This document shows, piece by piece, positions 17,188 to 24,041 of a stretch of 64,000 nucleotides of DNA. Location: positions 620,001 through 684,000 of the forward strand of contig CP000781.1 in assembly GCA_000017645.1 (NCBI GenBank), read 5' to 3'. Each line of letters starts with the position of its first letter. The stretch's first letter is position 1. The notes under the pieces were generated by a model. That model ran no database searches. It was given only the letters and a program-made list of their open reading frames with translations, and was not told the origin of the DNA. A program made the position numbers and the translations under genes. The DNA comes from Xanthobacter autotrophicus Py2. Lineage in GTDB: Bacteria > Pseudomonadota > Alphaproteobacteria > Rhizobiales > Xanthobacteraceae.

Positions 17188-18465
17188 TCACAGATCCTTT
17201 ACGCTCATCTCTTTCAGATACCGGGTGGCGCCCACTAGACCCATAGCATGCGCGCCCGCTGTGTCCTGCAGGAGCGTTCGTCCGCGGGATGAACAACACA
17301 GGTCGGCAAGAGCGGATACGCTAGCGCGTGCGAACCGGCTGGCGGCGTCCGAGCGGGCAAGACCAATGTAATGCTTCCCAAATCGCATCGGTCTATGGTT
17401 GGCGATCACCCAGACATAATCGGGACCATGCCTGTCTTCGACGATGACCTGGGCTGGGACCGCTTGGCGGCGTTCCGGATCGCTGCCAAGGGGCCGGATG
17501 TTGACGAGATGCCGGATCACTCCATCCCGCTTATCGCCGAAGAGACGGCGGCCCGCCTCGATATCCTTTTGGGCACTGCCATGGATGACGACGTGCAGTT
17601 GCGGCGGCGCGGGGCTATCCCGCAGCTCGGCGCTAGGGATTGTCAATTGCCCTTCAAGGGCGTTGCTCTCGGAGCGCACCCGAACATCGGCATTGACGAG
17701 TGGTCCGACCGCGTTCCAGATGCGGCGCACAGTCCAGCGTCCGACGCCGCCATCGCCGGTGACCGTCCAGGTGCGGACGCGCTTCTTCACCTGGGAGCCA
17801 GATGCCTGCAGCGGATGAAGTCTGAAGGCGGTGATGCCCCATGCCGATGCGATTTTCGCGGTTGGAGATAGGTCAGGCTCACCCCTGCTGAGAAGCGGCG
17901 CCGGGCAAAATATATGGCAGGTCTCACCAACGCTCCGGGTCCAAATATCAGAAAGCATCTGCCGGTTCGCCGGACGGTCCAAACGACGTCCGAAATGCTG
18001 GCGGATCAGCGGCAGAAGCATATCGGTGTCGCGCCAGATGGCCGCGCCTGCCCCGATTTGCTTCGTCATCGCCGTATAGATCTCCTGAGTCTTTTCAAAC
18101 AGCACGTCTTCCAACTCACAAAGCCGAAGGAGATCCGCCGCACTAGCTGGCCACATCTCGATCAGATCAGAAGACAGAAGCACCGGCGCACTGCGGCGCA
18201 ACTCCTGCTTGGTGCCGACATGGATATCGCCAGCAGCGTCAAGAAATGCCCAGATCGCCGGATCACCAACTTCGGCGGTCACAGGCCGGTCTGCTTGTCG
18301 CTCCAGCCGCGGTTCCCGAGCAATGTCTTCGAAGCCTTCGATGCGCCAGAAGCCGTCCAGCAGTTGGACCTGACACAAATTTGCACCCGGGTGCCGGCTG
18401 AACAGCGGAACGACGAAACCGACAGCCGTGCCGGCTGGACAGGCGAAACGTTCAAGAAGTGGCAT
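17188..18465 (-). pseudogene. N-terminal part of IS3-split large protein of unknown function
   Basis: Reading starts at ATG 18465 (MPLLERFACP), overlapping the upstream gene by 14 bases. After 425 residues it ends at a TGA that lies inside the IS3 terminal repeat, so the stop is supplied by the IS. The frame resumes exactly on the other side, giving about 613 residues in the intact form. This part has no motif I recognise; it is rich in Trp, Arg and beta-like segments (WRIEGFEDIAREPRLERQ, WTVTGDGGVGRWTVRRIWN). With its upstream partner it forms a two-gene unit in a defence-rich region. Confidence 0.65.
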
Positions 18466-19264
18466 CGATCTCGCCCGATTCGAACAGCCCAATCTCGACA
18501 TAGTAGCGATAGCAGAGGTCGGTGATCGTGGTCACATATTCGCTGGGGCGGGTCCGACCATGGACCATGTAGGGAAGCGGCTGGATACCGAGCCCCTTGA
18601 GCTTTGCGCCAGTGGTTCCTTTGTCGATGAAGGGCGCAGGCAAAATGACCGCCCGCACATGATCGATCAGCGACACGGGAGACGCCGTCTGGAGCTCGAT
18701 CGCGGCCCCTCTGCTATCCAGCGAGTTGGCGTCGCGCGCGGCGATGATCGACTTGTAACTTATCGCCTCCATTTGCTCCGGTGGCACATCCCGCGATGCG
18801 GCAGGCTCTGCACGCAGATAGGCGACGGGATCGCCGAAAAAGGCAGAGATCAATTTGCCCGGGGTGCTGGTCCTCACATCCAATCCAAAGTCACCGATCG
18901 TCATTTGGTGGTGGAGATGCGTCGAATAGAAGCCGCGACTGAAGGCTCCGGAGTCGAAGGGAAACATTCGCCGAACCAAGCCTGCCAGATCGGTCTTGAG
19001 GATAAGCAGAATCGGCAAATAGTGCGCGAGCGATGTCGGCTCGGCATCCGCATTGGCGCGGTAGGAAGGCCGGCCATAGAAGAAATAAAGTAGAGACTCG
19101 CCAGTGAAGATATCGCAAGGATGCGGCTTTAGCTCGCCATCCTCGATTGCATTCAGCAACTTGAATGCGTCCGAGCCGTGAACCAAAGGCAACGCCGGCT
19201 TTGCCTCCAATGCGCCCGCGACCAACTCACGGAACCTAGTGCGTCCGACATCCAGCTTATGCAC
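18452..19264 (-). CDS. Unidentified protein with a LLYFFYGRPSYR motif
   Basis: A 270-residue protein. The most distinctive segment is CDIFTGESLLYFFYGRPSYR near residues 50-69. Later segments are FPFDSGAFSRGFY, SYKSIIAARDANSLDSR, AVILPAPFIDKG and TTITDLCYRYYVEIGLF. The Y-F-F-Y-G-R-P-x-Y-R string and the fold suggested by spaced Tyr/Arg/Glu residues recall ADP-ribosyltransferase-like proteins, but I cannot assign it. It overlaps the IS3-split gene by 14 bases, so the two were one operon; loss of the partner may leave it without function. About 130 bases separate it from the kinase operon upstream. Confidence 0.6.
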   Translation of the reverse strand: MHKLDVGRTRFRELVAGALEAKPALPLVHGSDAFKLLNAIEDGELKPHPCDIFTGESLLYFFYGRPSYRANADAEPTSLAHYLPILLILKTDLAGLVRRMFPFDSGAFSRGFYSTHLHHQMTIGDFGLDVRTSTPGKLISAFFGDPVAYLRAEPAASRDVPPEQMEAISYKSIIAARDANSLDSRGAAIELQTASPVSLIDHVRAVILPAPFIDKGTTGAKLKGLGIQPLPYMVHGRTRPSEYVTTITDLCYRYYVEIGLFESGEIDATS

Positions 19265-19393
19265 GCTCGCTCTCCCCGCCCCGCGTCAACGCTTTGGTGC
19301 GATGAGAGGACTTAGCCTGGAGTATATGCATAAGGAAACCCCCTTTTGAGCTGCACAAGGCCGTCGAAGGTAATGAGTGAGGGTCCCTGGAGG

Positions 19394-19933
19394 TCATCCG
19401 ATCAGCTCTAGTATCCGATCGATCCTGCTGTCCGCGACATAGATAAATGGGCGTTCGATATCTTTGGCTATGCGCCGGGCCGCCGCCTCGGCTATCTCTT
19501 GATGGCCCTGCAAGGTTGCGACATCGCGATACGGTCTTTCTCGCCCAACATCGGCTCGACGCCTCTTCGCCACTTGATAAGGATCGGCTGCTAGAAAGCA
19601 GATTGCATCGAGTTCAAGGGCGCCGAAGACCGAAGACGGGATCTCGATGAGCCCGTCGCGTCCGTCAATGACGCTGTGTCCGTCGAAGACAATTGGAAGA
19701 TCTGTCATCGCCGCCTCCCGCTGGAAGGCAGCGATCATGAGGGCCTGATTGTCAATCACGGCCCCAGTGCGCAGCGCCTCCGAACTGTCCGGATTCTGCG
19801 CCCTGTAGGCTTGCTCAGCCTTAATCAGGCTACTCGCCTGAAGGTGAATCAGCGGTAGGGTCTCACGGATCCTGCCGATGAGTGTGGACTTCCCCACACC
19901 AGAAAGACCAAGGACGGCTATTCGCCTGCTCAT
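19394..19933 (-). CDS. Adenylate-kinase-like P-loop nucleotide kinase (second copy)
   Basis: A 179-residue P-loop protein. Walker A is GLSGVGKST (9-17); the second motif is IVFDGHSVIDG with D84 and H86. KRRRADVGRERPYRD is a lid-like arginine stretch. It aligns along its length with the kinase at 12841-13428. ATG 19933 overlaps the stop of the PIN-GNAT-PUA gene in an ATGA, so it is the third gene of a coupled operon. The D-x-H motif in place of a plain Walker B suggests a nucleoside/nucleotide kinase or a sensor ATPase; the substrate cannot be told. Confidence 0.75.
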   Translation of the reverse strand: MSRRIAVLGLSGVGKSTLIGRIRETLPLIHLQASSLIKAEQAYRAQNPDSSEALRTGAVIDNQALMIAAFQREAAMTDLPIVFDGHSVIDGRDGLIEIPSSVFGALELDAICFLAADPYQVAKRRRADVGRERPYRDVATLQGHQEIAEAAARRIAKDIERPFIYVADSRIDRILELIG

Positions 19934-21456
19934 ACCGTGAATCCGAAGGCACCCTGCCGCAGGACCGACATTTGCTGAGCCGGCAGAAGACTCTTGATGG
20001 ACTGGGGCGGACGCGCTGCGAAGACGCCGCTGCTTGTGAGTGCAGCCAGGGACATAGGAGGCTCCAGATGCCCAGCAAGAAGAAAGTTTATCACTTTGAC
20101 CGGGTTGCTCGCGGTCGCGGCCATGTGCCTAAGCTGCGTGTCGCTGTAGACGGATCGGCCACCAGCAAGTTGACGCAGCTCTTCAGTAGAGTGCGCGAGC
20201 TTCATCTCCTCGAACACTCCAACCGTCGTAATGGCCTGCGAGGGTTGAATCTCAGACTTGCCCTTGTAAAACAACAGCAGTGCGCCAGGTTGTGAAATGT
20301 TTGCAGGCGCCCGACACAGATAGACTTTACGGATCGTGTTGCCGGGCCTAAGGAACCCGGTATCGCCGAACAGGCTAAGCTGGGTGCGGCTCATTAGTTC
20401 CGGGAATAGGATTTCATGAAATTCCTCCTGGATCGGGATCGCGTAAGCGGCGACACCATCGCCGGTTGCGAACCTTGGATAGTTTTCACGCGCAAGGTCG
20501 AATAGCGAGATGCCGGGAACCGGCATGAGCCGTCCGCGACTGATTGCCTTTTCGTAAACCCGCTCACCATTCGACTTGTCATAGGTATGGCGGAAACCAT
20601 AGTAATCTAGGAGCGCTATCAGAGTCTCTTGCCCAGAAAACGTCGTGATATAGACAACATCATGGCTATTTGATTGAGCATACCACAAAACCTGTTTGAG
20701 CAGGAGTTCTCCGAGCTTCACACCCCGACTTTCGGCACGCACCTTAAAGGTGCAGATCTTGAGGATCTTTTTTCCTGGGAGCGTGGCGTCAGTGTCGGCC
20801 GGCTTTTCATCCTTGCGTACGACAAGGCCGGCGATCCGACCCTCGTCCATCACAACCCAGCACTTTCTCATCGGCTTGACACATTTCTCGCGCCACCAGT
20901 CGTCGAAGGGTGGATAGTTTCTGCGTAGGGTCACAAAAATAGGGTCATCCTGCGAGATGGTGTTTGCCTCCACCTCCTCCACAGCCGGGAAGACGACGGC
21001 AACCGCTTCGTAAGTTGTCAGCAGGAAGGAGACGGCATCAGCAACGTATAGAACGCGAGCGCCGAACGTCGAAGAGATCCGTTGCGCGCGTTCATGAAGG
21101 CCTTGATCCTCGGTCACGAGGAAGTCGGCTACGCCGATCTCCAGAGCATGGAGCAACGTCGCGTCGACGAGATCATTGGGGCGGCGGATACGACCGTACT
21201 TGGCTTCGAGCACGGCCTGATCGATCCCCGCCATCTTCTTCACAACCGGGAATTTGTGAATCTTGCTCAGCGAGACGCGGCGACGTGCCTCGTCCTTGTC
21301 CCGCCGGATGTCGTCGATCGCCGCCTCATGCACGAAAATCTCAACGCCGTGCCGCCCCGCAAGCTGTTGTAGGGAAGCAAAGTGCGGCGCCACCTCGGCA
21401 TGGTCTTCCAGGCAGATGAAGACATTGGTGTCAATCAGGAGTCTGGGCGCGCTCAT
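19930..21456 (-). CDS. PIN nuclease - GNAT acetyltransferase - PUA-like domain fusion
   Basis: A 508-residue three-domain protein from ATG 21456 (MSAPRLLIDTNVFI); a longer start would cover more of the upstream gene. Residues 5-150 are a PIN domain with acidic positions D9, E44, D95/D98 and D112/D117, so it should cut RNA. Residues 170-310 are a GNAT fold (FDDWWREK, ILKICTFKVRAESRGVKLGE, LIALLDYYGF). Residues 320-508 are a PUA-like domain of ASCH/EVE type (NTIRKVYLCRA, GALLLFYKGKSEIQP, ITTVGVFEEM). It overlaps the HTH-ASCH gene by 26 bases and the kinase by 4. The fusion suggests recognition of a modified nucleotide or RNA coupled to RNA cleavage or acetylation. Confidence 0.82.
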   Translation of the reverse strand: MSAPRLLIDTNVFICLEDHAEVAPHFASLQQLAGRHGVEIFVHEAAIDDIRRDKDEARRRVSLSKIHKFPVVKKMAGIDQAVLEAKYGRIRRPNDLVDATLLHALEIGVADFLVTEDQGLHERAQRISSTFGARVLYVADAVSFLLTTYEAVAVVFPAVEEVEANTISQDDPIFVTLRRNYPPFDDWWREKCVKPMRKCWVVMDEGRIAGLVVRKDEKPADTDATLPGKKILKICTFKVRAESRGVKLGELLLKQVLWYAQSNSHDVVYITTFSGQETLIALLDYYGFRHTYDKSNGERVYEKAISRGRLMPVPGISLFDLARENYPRFATGDGVAAYAIPIQEEFHEILFPELMSRTQLSLFGDTGFLRPGNTIRKVYLCRAPANISQPGALLLFYKGKSEIQPSQAITTVGVFEEMKLAHSTEELRQLAGGRSVYSDTQLRHMAATASNPVKVINFLLAGHLEPPMSLAALTSSGVFAARPPQSIKSLLPAQQMSVLRQGAFGFTV

Positions 21457-22222
21457 ACAGAAGGGCTTCCTGCATCTTGGGCGTCGCGTAGAGGAAGGAT
21501 TGCGGTGGTTCGAAGCTAAATCGATCTCTGAGTTCGCTGAGGCCCAAAGGACGAGGCAGTGGCCTGCCACGCCTTAGCTCGATGGCGAAAGCGCGGTCAA
21601 CGCCGCCAAAATAGGCGTCGAAATGTTTTCGGGTAATGCATGCGCGATCGCCAAAGGCCTTCCATATCTCCAGCGGCGTCCGCTGGTGCACTTCGCCAAT
21701 CTCGGCGATGCCCGACAGGGCGCGCGTCGGGCTCGTCTCATAGATGAGGGCCGTCGTGCCGGCGGGCACCGACATGGGGAAGCGGCGACGCAACTCGACC
21801 GTTTTCTCTCCGCTTGCGATCTTCCGGCTGTATTCCGGTTTGACACTGAAAACGACGTCCGGGTGGGGTGGAAGCAGGTTGTCGCCGATAATCGGTAGCA
21901 GAAGCTGCTTCTCGTCGATATTATCGAAGAGATAGCCAGCCTCGCGCAGGCTGTTGATCATCGTAGCCGCGCAGTCGAACTGAGCGTGAATTCGCAGCGT
22001 CGCGCCCATTGCGCCTAGGTAGTCGCGAAGCGTCGACACGTGGATGTCCTTGCGGCTTTCAAGCCGAGTCACCGCGGATTGAACGATTTGAAGGCGCTCA
22101 GCGACTTGGGCTTGGGTCAGTCCCGCTAGTTTCCGGATCTCACGAAGGCGATGACCAATGTGACCATCCGTGGCATCGGGGCCGCCCGTGAGCGGTTCAA
22201 ATACCTTGCCAACGACCTTCAT
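21431..22222 (-). CDS. XRE helix-turn-helix fused to an ASCH domain
   Basis: A 263-residue regulator-like protein from ATG 22222, preferred over 22234 because GAGG sits just upstream. Residues 24-75 are an XRE HTH (LREIRKLAGLTQAQVAERLQIVQSAVTRLESRKDIHVSTLRDYL). Residues 123-245 are an ASCH domain (FSVKPEYSRKIASGEKTVELRRRF, ALIYETSPTRALSGIAEI, FEPPQSFLYATP). It leads an operon with the PIN-GNAT-PUA and kinase genes and probably autoregulates it, with the ASCH domain sensing a nucleotide or RNA ligand; that role is inferred. The ASCH part is homologous to the decayed gene at 12462-12881, which lacks the HTH. Confidence 0.82.
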   Translation of the reverse strand: MKVVGKVFEPLTGGPDATDGHIGHRLREIRKLAGLTQAQVAERLQIVQSAVTRLESRKDIHVSTLRDYLGAMGATLRIHAQFDCAATMINSLREAGYLFDNIDEKQLLLPIIGDNLLPPHPDVVFSVKPEYSRKIASGEKTVELRRRFPMSVPAGTTALIYETSPTRALSGIAEIGEVHQRTPLEIWKAFGDRACITRKHFDAYFGGVDRAFAIELRRGRPLPRPLGLSELRDRFSFEPPQSFLYATPKMQEALLYERAQTPD

Positions 22223-22678
22223 TTTTCCTCGCACGCATATGAAACTGCGAATCTATAATATTACACTAAAGGCATATGCGTCCATGGATTTTGTGCGCCG
22301 CACGATAGATCACCTCTCCCGACGTGATATGCGGGAGAAGCCTACCTCGAGCGAGAGCATGGACCTACGTGTGCTCCAGCGAATGATAGGATTCGCGATT
22401 AGTTGTTGATCCATCGAGCGATGACAAAGGGGTGCGAGGCAATATGTCCGCTATCGAGCAACAAGCCAGCTTCTGCTCTTGGCGCACTCCAGAGGTAATG
22501 GTAGCGTCGCCTCCTCTTGGGTCAATGCGGCGGGATACCATCCATCGGAGCGAGAAGTTCATCGGGATTCCGGTGGTATTCCGTCCGCGCGATCGAGAGT
22601 GAGAGGTTGGACCAGATTTCCGTGACGGGTTGAGGGCAGGGAGAGAGGCTCCCGGCGCCCGTCGTGGAGTTTGGTCCC
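22223..22678. other. Boundary between accessory island and ICE core
   Basis: No gene. 22223-22290 is AT-rich and should hold the promoter of the HTH-ASCH operon (TATTAT/TATAGATT near 22250 on the minus strand). The rest has no coding signal until the leader hairpin at 22624. Base composition and gene content change here. Confidence 0.4.
22624..22663 (+). promoter_or_regulatory. Leader hairpin upstream of the DUF932 gene
   Basis: Nested inverted repeat: outer stem GACGGG (22624-22629) with CCCGTC (22658-22663), inner GGGAG with CTCCC. It lies 15 bases before the start codon. A closely similar leader with the same outer stem stands before the ParB-like gene at 24042, so it is probably a shared regulatory RNA or protein site. 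Confidence 0.5.
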
Positions 22679-23875
22679 ATGACTGAGGTTGAGGTTTTAG
22701 ATGCGGGCCGGGAAGCGGCCGGCGGTTACAAGGTGGATGCGAGCCGCGGCGAGCGGAACGGCCGTGTGTCCTCCGAGTGGTTTTCCCGGCCGGCGGACGA
22801 GCGTTATCTGTCCCTGTCTGAGCTGTATGGCGCGGTGCGCGGTCGGTCCGACCGGAGCCGGACGCGCACCGTGGAGAGCGCCGCCATCCGCGTCGAGGCG
22901 AGCCGCGAGGTGCCAGACCGGCTGACGCTCACGCTGCCCGGGGCGGAGGCTCCGGTTGCGCCGACCCACTGGAGCTTCGGCCAGCTTGCGAGCCTCATCG
23001 GCGCGCCGGCCTCCTATCTGCGCCAGCTTCCGGCGCCGCTCGCCGGCATCAACCTGCAGCACGGCCTGCTCACGCACCGCGCCGAACAGGTGAAGACACT
23101 GGAGGTGGAGGACGGCCGCGTCGAGCTCCGGGCTGTGACCGGCCCCGACTATGGCCGCATCTATGACCATGAGCTGGTGGACGCCGTGCGCCGTATCGCC
23201 GGCAACGGCACCGGGGACACCCGTTGGAAAGTGCCTGGCGTGCTCGACTGGTCGACCGGCATCTACAATCCCCGCGTCGATATCACGAAGGACACGACCA
23301 CGCTCTACGCCTCCGACCGGGACGTCTTCCTCTTCCTGGTGGACGATCTCAACCCCATCGAGGCCGGGCGGCTCCCGGACGGCTCCCCCGACCTGTTCTT
23401 CCGCGGCTTCTATTGCTGGAACTCAGAGGTGGGCGCCAAGACGTTGGGCATCGCGAGCTTCTATCTCAGGGCGGTCTGCCAGAACCGGAACCTGTGGGGC
23501 GTGGAGGATTTCGAGGAGATCACCATCCGCCACTCGAAGTATGCCGCATCCCGCTTCGCCCATCAGGCCGCGCCGGCCCTGGAGCGCTTTGCCAACTCCT
23601 CCCCCATGCCCTTCGTCAACGGCATCAGGGCGGCCCGCGAGCGCATCGTAGCGCGCAGCGACGAGGACCGCACCAAGTTCCTGCGCCGCAAGGGCTTCTC
23701 CAAGGCGGAGACGCAGAAGGTGATCGAGACCGTGCTCGCCGAGGAGGGGCGCAAGCCCGAGAGCATCTTCGACTTCGTGCAGGGCATCACCGCCGTGGCG
23801 CGGGACAAGCCGCACCAGGACGCCCGTCTCGATCTGGAGGCGCGGGCGAAGAAGCTCCTCGATCGCGCTCCCTGA
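22679..23875 (+). CDS. DUF932 domain-containing protein
   Basis: A 398-residue protein from ATG 22679 (MTEVEVLDAG). It follows the DUF932 pattern: LPAPLAGINLQHGLLTHR, VTGPDYGRIYDHELVDAVRRI, LYASDRDVFLFLVDDLNPIE, FRGFYCWNSEVGAKTLGIASFYLRAVCQNRNLWG and a C-terminal helical tail. DUF932 proteins are common on plasmids, phages and ICEs; their role is unknown, with DNA metabolism or anti-defence suggested. It begins the ICE core in this window. A strong hairpin separates it from the ParB-like gene downstream, and the two share a leader element. Confidence 0.85.
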   Translation: MTEVEVLDAGREAAGGYKVDASRGERNGRVSSEWFSRPADERYLSLSELYGAVRGRSDRSRTRTVESAAIRVEASREVPDRLTLTLPGAEAPVAPTHWSFGQLASLIGAPASYLRQLPAPLAGINLQHGLLTHRAEQVKTLEVEDGRVELRAVTGPDYGRIYDHELVDAVRRIAGNGTGDTRWKVPGVLDWSTGIYNPRVDITKDTTTLYASDRDVFLFLVDDLNPIEAGRLPDGSPDLFFRGFYCWNSEVGAKTLGIASFYLRAVCQNRNLWGVEDFEEITIRHSKYAASRFAHQAAPALERFANSSPMPFVNGIRAARERIVARSDEDRTKFLRRKGFSKAETQKVIETVLAEEGRKPESIFDFVQGITAVARDKPHQDARLDLEARAKKLLDRAP

Positions 23876-23880
23876 GATCC

Positions 23881-23920
23881 GCAAAGCCGGAGATGGGGAT
23901 TGCCGTGTCTCCGGCTTTGC
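23881..23920 (+). terminator. Hairpin between DUF932 and ParB-like genes
   Basis: Perfect 13-bp stem GCAAAGCCGGAGA (23881-23893) / TCTCCGGCTTTGC (23908-23920) with a 14-base loop, followed by GTTGTT. The weak T run suggests partial termination or RNA protection rather than a full stop. Confidence 0.6.
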
Positions 23921-23984
23921 GTTGTTCCGGATCATCGGCTTTGCGGCGCTGCCCTCAGAGGAAGAGGGTGGCGCCGTGCTTCGT

Positions 23985-24026
23985 GACGGGTTCGAGGTTG
24001 AGAGAGAGGTTCTCCGGCCGCCCGTC
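23985..24026 (+). promoter_or_regulatory. Leader hairpin upstream of the ParB-like gene
   Basis: Outer stem GACGGG (23985-23990) with CCCGTC (24021-24026) around a GAGA/TCTC inner stem, 15 bases before ATG 24042. It is the second copy of the leader at 22624-22663. Stems are kept while loop bases differ, which points to a conserved structure. Confidence 0.5.
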
Positions 24027-24041
24027 GCGGAGAAGCATCCC

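Larger units (their letters stand above)
15965..17190 (+). mobile_element. IS3-family insertion sequence with 3-bp target duplication
   Basis: A 1226-bp element with terminal repeats TGAACCGCCCC (15965-15975) and its complement (17180-17190). It is flanked by CAG at 15962-15964 and 17191-17193, the 3-bp duplication usual for IS3. It contains orfA and orfB and splits the minus-strand gene 15395-18465. Confidence 0.9.
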
